From NCBI GenBank assembly GCA_034509925.1, contig CM067532.1:10417180-10481179 (forward strand): a stretch of 64,000 nt of DNA, in the 5' to 3' direction. A program made the translations under genes and the position numbers. Of the stretch, positions 58,801-64,000 are shown piece after piece. The notes beneath the pieces are model-generated. The model did not search any database, was not told the DNA's origin, and was given only the letters and a program-made list of their open reading frames with translations. The DNA comes from Hirudinaria manillensis. Its lineage: Eukaryota; Annelida; Clitellata; Hirudinida; Hirudinidae. Position 1 is the first letter of the stretch; the number at the start of each line of letters is the position of its first letter.

Positions 58801-61512
58801 CAGAGGTTGCCTTGGCGACGCAACACGTCACCGGAAGGGAGCGCGTGCTGGAGCACAGATAAAGAAGATCCGAACAACTGCAGCGGCCATATTGTGACGT
58901 CATGTGTCATGTGATCGTTTCCGATTTTCTATTGGTCAAGAATTAGAGGATTAGTCACGTTGTTTGCCAGTCGTAGGCAATCCATGATATTTGTTTTAGG
59001 TTTAATCTGTTTCAAATGTTCAAAGGGTAGATGATAAAATCTTTCTCCGTACTTTTAATTCTTGTCATGGAAAACTCATGACTTTCTGTGACTTATAAGA
59101 AATCGAAATTAAAATATGCAAATAAACAGTTCATTCAAAATTCAACAGTTCAATTTATGAATCTAATATGAAAATTTTCAAAATTACGAAATAGTCCTTG
59201 GATTATTTACATTAATGAATAATTAACTGGCACACGTGTGATTTTGAGCGATGTAACCACATATAAGCAGTTTGTAATATCATGACATATAAGCAGTTTG
59301 GTTGCATCAGTAAAATTCTCCGCTTTTGAAACTGGTTTTCGACGTGCGAATTTTAATGTTTACGATTTCTAGATGGCTCGAGAACATGTTAGGGTTCCGA
59401 CGACACGTGATATTAATTTAATTTCTTTAAAATTAATTTTTCCAAACAATTTAGTCCTAGAATAAATAAAAATTTTCCAAAGTTTTAATGAAAAACTCTA
59501 AAATTTCTGAACAAGTTTCGGGGTACAAAACGTCCGTCGGCATCCATCAAGTTTTCTGGCGGTCGACCGGGAAAGTCTCAAGGTGGAGTATGAAATCGGA
59601 CGATAAATTGCCACCGGTCACATGTACATGTTCGCTGTTCGTTGTTCGTGCTTTATGGCCGGAAGCTTGTTTCGTTCGCGGGTGTTGGCGCGATGGTGGT
59701 GATGATCACAATCACTCGAATATCGTAAATTATTTTATTGCAGTTACAAAAACACGAATTATTTCGTGCGCTTTTAATTAAACCGAGCGCTTTACAAATG
59801 CCGTAAAATTGATATCGTAAATTGATATCATAAATCAATCTGGAATGAAAAATGAATCCTTTATTTGAGACAATTTATTTAAGGCAGATTCCGAATTTAT
59901 GGACTTCTTATAATGAAAAATAAATATTTTCGTATAAAAGATGATATTAAAAGGAAATAATAAATAAATAAAGGAAATATTTTAAAAAATAATAAGAAAA
60001 GGCGACCAAGAGGAATAAAAAAAAATCTTCATTCTCCATATTCTCATTAGTACTGCAAGCAAACAACTGGTGTCTACAAAGAATCCGCAGTTAATTATCA
60101 GACAAACAAGTAACTACCTGGATTATGATTAGGACCATCATATTGGGATGCAATGATAAGCCAAACGACGTCCACGAACGAAGGATTATTGTTCGCCTTC
60201 CGTACACAATTGCCACTCCCGGTCTTGCCCCGAGATATTATGAAACACCAGGTCGAGATATTGACCGACGGAAATTCGGAGAGATTATGAAAAGATCGTC
60301 ATCGTCATCACGACCGGGCAACTTGACAATCAACCGTTCTTCGTTGAACCGGCGGACGATAACCATGCGGACCCACCTCTAGCGTCATAACTCATTCTCG
60401 TGACACGTGATCGATGACGTCAGAGATGGACCCCCGAACGGTCGGCGTCAAGAGTTTGTGACGTCAGAAAGCGTGTTTATTGGTCCTCTGGCGGCACTGC
60501 GAGATTGCACTACCGAATCATATTTTATCTGGGGTCGAATTTATTTGCATATTACAAGTTTAATAAAAAAAATCAGCATATTTTATAAATAAATAATCTC
60601 AAATTTATGAGCAAAATGTTGCTCGAATCACAAGGCATAAGTGCAAAAGCCTATCGTTTCAATTTAAACTCGAAGTCTAAGAAAGCAAAGATCATTGTTC
60701 CATGTTGTCATCAACTCCTGATAATGATCCACCTGACGCCTAAATTGGATCGACTGTCCATGTATCCTTCGGCGTTCTTGTATCGACGTTAGCTGAATAA
60801 CAAGCAGCGGTCGGTGATGGTGATGATGATGATGATGGTGGTGCTGATGGGTGAATGTTATAAAATATGTTCCATATATTCTTATCAAATTTATTAATTT
60901 ATCTAATATTCCACGAGAAATGGTCCATGGAGAGGATGACGTCGACGTTTTTGTTATTAGCCGTGGGTGCTGATAGTAGTACTACTACGGTTTCCAGCAG
61001 AAGGTGAACTCCAACATTTCCAGTTGGATCATCTCAATAAATTCGCAATAAAACCGCCATCGTACATATCCAAACACTTTTTTTTATCAACATCTCACTA
61101 TTTCTAGGGCACTCGCTCGAGATCATTATCATTGTATGATAAGTAATTAATTTAATCGTTTTTAATGAAAAATAAATGTTCTTTTTTTTTTAAATTCAGA
61201 ATTTGGAATATTTGATTATTTTGGACAATAAATAATGCATTAATTTCGTTGAGTCCGAGAGCATATGCAGGCGAAATGCATGTTTTTGAACATTTATATG
61301 ACTGGATTAGAGTTACTTCTTGGTAATTACGTAATAATATCACTAAACAAATGAAAATACATTTTTGAAAGACTTACGCAATAATTAAATTTTCGAAAAT
61401 TAGTAAATCGCTAAAAAATTGATAAAATAAATGAATAGAAATAACTGAAGAACTTCTCACCGAGAGGAAGTAGACTCATGTCGTCTGAGGACACTTTCTC
61501 TTCTTTCGATTG
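55889..61512 (-). CDS. Single-pass membrane protein of unknown family, 3' exons
   Basis: Three exons join in phase: 61512-61461, 57028-56938 and 56573-55889 (TAA). The middle exon encodes one membrane helix (VGVALGFVAGIIVLAFVFL) followed by RRQHR, a positive-inside stop-transfer. The last exon encodes a ~225-residue cytosolic tail that is polar, rich in Ser/His/Cys and has a Gln run (HQQQQPTYGSL). No kinase, phosphatase, death-domain or PDZ-ligand signature was recognised, and the tail ends DPDIVP. This indicates a type I receptor or adhesion protein whose ectodomain exons lie further upstream, partly outside the window. A minus-strand ORF at 61753-61915 with protein-like composition (EHLRVACIIQTCFERNQMEM) may be one of them. 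A 4.4-kb intron (57029-61460) separates the juxtamembrane and TM exons. I do not recognise the family. Confidence 0.6.
57705..57735. promoter_or_regulatory. E-box plus YY1-like ATGGCCGCC and ETS site
   Basis: CACGTG (57705-57710) is followed by AACATGGCCGCCGGAAG (57717-57733), which combines a YY1-type element and an ETS GGAAG core. The ATG opens a 35-codon + strand ORF (MAAGSDRSENKKSSSWEMAK...) that ends at a stop near 57823. It could be a first exon of an undetected + strand transcript inside the membrane-protein intron. Confidence 0.4.
58806..58937. promoter_or_regulatory. Motif cluster: X-box, ETS, YY1-like, CRE, CCAAT
   Basis: GTTGCCTTGGCGAC (58806-58819, X-box), ACCGGAAG (58830, ETS), GCGGCCATATTG (58883, YY1-like) abutting TGACGTCA (58895-58902, CRE), and ATTGGTC (58931, inverted CCAAT) lie within 132 bases of intron. 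This is the densest such cluster in the window. Confidence 0.55.
60404..60485. promoter_or_regulatory. Motif cluster: E-box, two CREs, CCAAT
   Basis: CACGTG (60404-60409), TGACGTCA (60415-60422 and 60459-60466) and ATTGGTC (60479-60485) are spaced within 82 bases in the membrane-protein intron. GAT-rich triplet tracts follow at about 60815. Confidence 0.5.
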
Positions 61513-62458
61513 CTGAGTAATGGCTGGATAATATTTCAATAAGAATACATCTCATAAAAATAATCAATTAATTATTTGATAACCTAAATAAAGCCAATGA
61601 TTCAGTAAGGAATTATAAAATTTATACTGCCTATAAAATTGTTGTACCCGTTCTAATCAAGAGTATAAGATATTATCCCACAGGCATGCATCAAACTTGC
61701 AGTTAGCTTAATTTTTCTCAATCATTTCTGCACCTATTGTGACGTGGAGAGTTCAAAACCACACTCCAAGATGGAATTTATAAACAGCTTCTGCGTACAT
61801 TTTGAGGGCTGTTTTAATAGGAGCTTCAGACTCGCCATTTTCCAAAATGGCCGGCTTTAAGTCGATTGCACGCATTTCCATCTGGTTTCTCTCAAAACAC
61901 GTTTGAATTATGCAAGCAACCCTGAGGTGCTCCTCGAGAATTATTGATTTATTTTTGTTATTTTTTGTAAAAATAAAAATGCAAAGCACTTCTCAGGAAA
62001 TATTTAGAGCCTTTTCGTCTTAATGCTAATTTCTACTAACTTCATAAGAGAAATAAACCTTAGTTTTCTATATCACTATAGAACAGACAGCCTTATGTTA
62101 TTTCAAAGGTTATATATTTATTATAATTATTATAATAGATTTCTTTGCTTTTGTAATACTAGTTGGATTATAGTATTGCTAAACATATATATTCATTTGA
62201 TTGTTATAAAACATTTTGCTATATGATGTGATTTATATACCGCCCGATAGATAGGAAAGTCTTTTCATATGTTAACTCATGTTATACTTCAAGAATATTA
62301 CCCAAATTTTGGTATGTTATGTAAATAGTGTTTATAAATTTATTTATAAAAATTTGGTTTAGTGTTAACTTCATATTAATTAAGAAATGACGAAACTCCT
62401 TTTTTGGGGAGCAAAAAATGATAGGAATTTTTCGATGAAAGTCAATAATAAAGTCAGA

Positions 62459-63180
62459 AAATTATTTTCTGGCACAAAACGTGATCGAATATGAAATTAT
62501 ATTTCCATGTTTTCCTATTATATCGAAACATCTGTTATTCATAGACAAAAACAACTTTCTTATCCAGTCCAATTTCATCTCCTTCCAGGCGGCTCTGATG
62601 GCATCATCCGGGTCTAATTTTGAGTGAAATCGTCTTCCATCTTTATAAACTGCTCGTGATAACTCACCCCAAGCATTTTCAATAGGTATGAGTTCCGGTG
62701 AACGAGCTGGCCAACTCAAAACCTTGATGTTTTTCTCCTGAAAGAAGTCACTTTCGAGGTGTGGTTAGGAGCATTGTCTTGCTGGAATTCAGCCCATATT
62801 TCCTCTTGGCAAAGGGCACGAGATCAATACTTGGATATATTCTTCTGAGTTTTGCCTTCCTTGGAGAAAGGCCAAATCAGTGACTCCATCATGGGAAATT
62901 CCTGCCCAAATCATGACTGTTCCAGCTCCATGATTCCTGCTAAAAAAATGACTTTCTCTTTTCTCAGCTCATGTCAATAATACTGATAACCATCAGGTCC
63001 ATCTGGATTGAATTTGTTTTCATCAGGAAATATTATATTGTTCCAACCGTCTCTGTTTGATAACATTGTTTTTGTCCACTGAACTCTGGCAACTTTGTGA
63101 TGTTCTTGCAGGGCTAGAACTTTTAATCTTTTTTCATAATTTAAAGTGTTAAAACACCACTTAAGTAAAAACACCACTTA
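62459..63180 (-). pseudogene. Broken Tc1/mariner-type transposase
   Basis: Minus-strand fragments in different frames match a Tc1-like DDE transposase. A block around FPDENKF (about 63020) holds the first catalytic Asp. QQDNAPNHTS (about 62757-62786) holds the second. SPELIPIENAWGEL (about 62650-62700) holds the final Glu, at roughly a DD34E spacing. At least one frameshift between the second Asp and the Glu and several stops in the central part interrupt it. The N-terminal HTH region is missing. I saw no clear terminal inverted repeats. A duplicated 17-base AACACCACTTAAGTAA unit lies at about 63152-63185 at the upstream break. This is an inactive relic. Confidence 0.85.
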
Positions 63181-63700
63181 AGTAATTTAATGCTGTGCTG
63201 TACACAGTTAAATTTAACTATAGAGAAACTGCTGCCAAAAAGTTATAAACTGAATCAGAATGCCGATTAAGTTGATTGGAGCCGAAGTAGTTCCGTAAGG
63301 ACAAATTGAAGATCGATACAAAAATTGTTTAATCCTAATTAATCATACCTGCTATCCGAATCAAAAGTGTCTTCGCTTCTAATGCTATATTAGTAATACA
63401 GTTGATAAACATGTAAAAAAAATTGTAAAATCAATCGATGGAAATTTTGGGAATATATTAAAGCAGATACAATTGGATGACTTGGGGTTTCCGTTGACCT
63501 TATCCGTATTATCATACGGACAATCTTCGCTCGAGATTAACTATTTCTCTGATTATAATTGAAACGCTGTAATTAAGTAATTTTTGCTAATGACATATAA
63601 AATATTCACAAACACCCACTCAACAAATGAGACTTGCGCTGATGCCAAGAACAATTAATTTCTTCTTTTAGATCCTTTTCAGCATCATCATCACTGTCCT

Positions 63701-63715
63701 TATTATTTATTATTA

Positions 63716-63805
<90 letters not shown>
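63701..63805. repeat. (TTA)n microsatellite, ~105 bp
   Basis: Almost pure TTA/ATT repeat. The poly-Ile and poly-Asn minus-strand ORFs across it are artefacts. The sequence just after it, about 63875-63930, contains ACGGCCATATTGGA, a YY1-like element. Confidence 0.95.
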
Positions 63806-63809
<4 letters not shown>

Positions 63810-64000
63810 CGAGACAAAAAGCATTTTCACACTTAATAATAACATCCACACCTCTCCGAGTGATGGAGTGACGATATTGAGACGGCCATATTGGATGTTG
63901 GTGAAAAATCACCGAAATGGAGCCCTTTATGAAGTTTTTCGAATTTTTCATTTTTTTCATTTTGTCGGAAAATCGTGAAAGTTTTGTGTTTTATGAAGAA

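Noticed and set aside
63606..63960. Poly-Ile and poly-Asn ORFs
   Set aside because: Translation of a TTA/AAT microsatellite.

Overview
The window is nuclear DNA of an animal, almost certainly an invertebrate. All genes are split by short, AT-rich GT-AG introns (mostly 60-600 bp). Exons are richer in GC and CpG than introns. The recognisable proteins are metazoan families: LHX1/5 (Lim1), AUTS2-like, coronin, VPS33A, SUCO, INO80B, a CFAP73/CCDC42-type ciliary coiled-coil protein and a CCDC125-like protein. I cannot name the phylum from this window. Homology calls come from recalled family sequences, not a database search. Most gene models were built by joining exons whose reading phases agree.

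Layout. 1-2299 (+): 3' end of a SUCO/SLP1-type gene. 2475-2792 (-): doubtful small ORF. 3318-8023 (+): complete VPS33A, with a retroelement tail in an intron. 8024-10478: unassigned, with coding-like GC-rich islands. 10479-14638 (-): a ~901-residue protein I do not recognise. 17199-20472 (-): CCDC125-like coiled-coil gene, head-to-head with a two-finger C2H2 gene at 20871-23211 (+). 24555-29612 (-): a short AUTS2-like gene with a 3.2-kb intron. 34536-37119 (-): complete INO80B, head-to-head with the ciliary DUF4200-type gene at 37403-39490 (+). 42408-50404 (+): complete Lim1/LHX1-5 gene. 51525-55284 (-): complete coronin. 55889-61512 (-): 3' part of a single-pass membrane protein gene. 62459-63180 (-): broken Tc1/mariner transposase.

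The genes do not form one pathway. They are housekeeping or trafficking genes (SUCO, VPS33A, coronin, INO80B), a ciliary gene and two developmental regulators (AUTS2-like, Lim1). The gene-poor half (about 24-34 kb, 39.5-50 kb, 57-61 kb) lies around the developmental regulators. It holds compact clusters of promoter-type motifs: the CRE palindrome, CACGTG E-box, CCAAT box, YY1-like ATGGC element, ETS site and RFX X-box.

The most striking find is in the 4.2-kb homeodomain intron of Lim1. It is a 1793-bp LTR element with LTRs identical by eye, a 4-bp target duplication, and a single SAP-domain gag-like ORF that fills the whole interior and has no pol. It resembles the TR-GAG class of non-autonomous retrotransposons. 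Two introns appear to use GC-AG splice sites.
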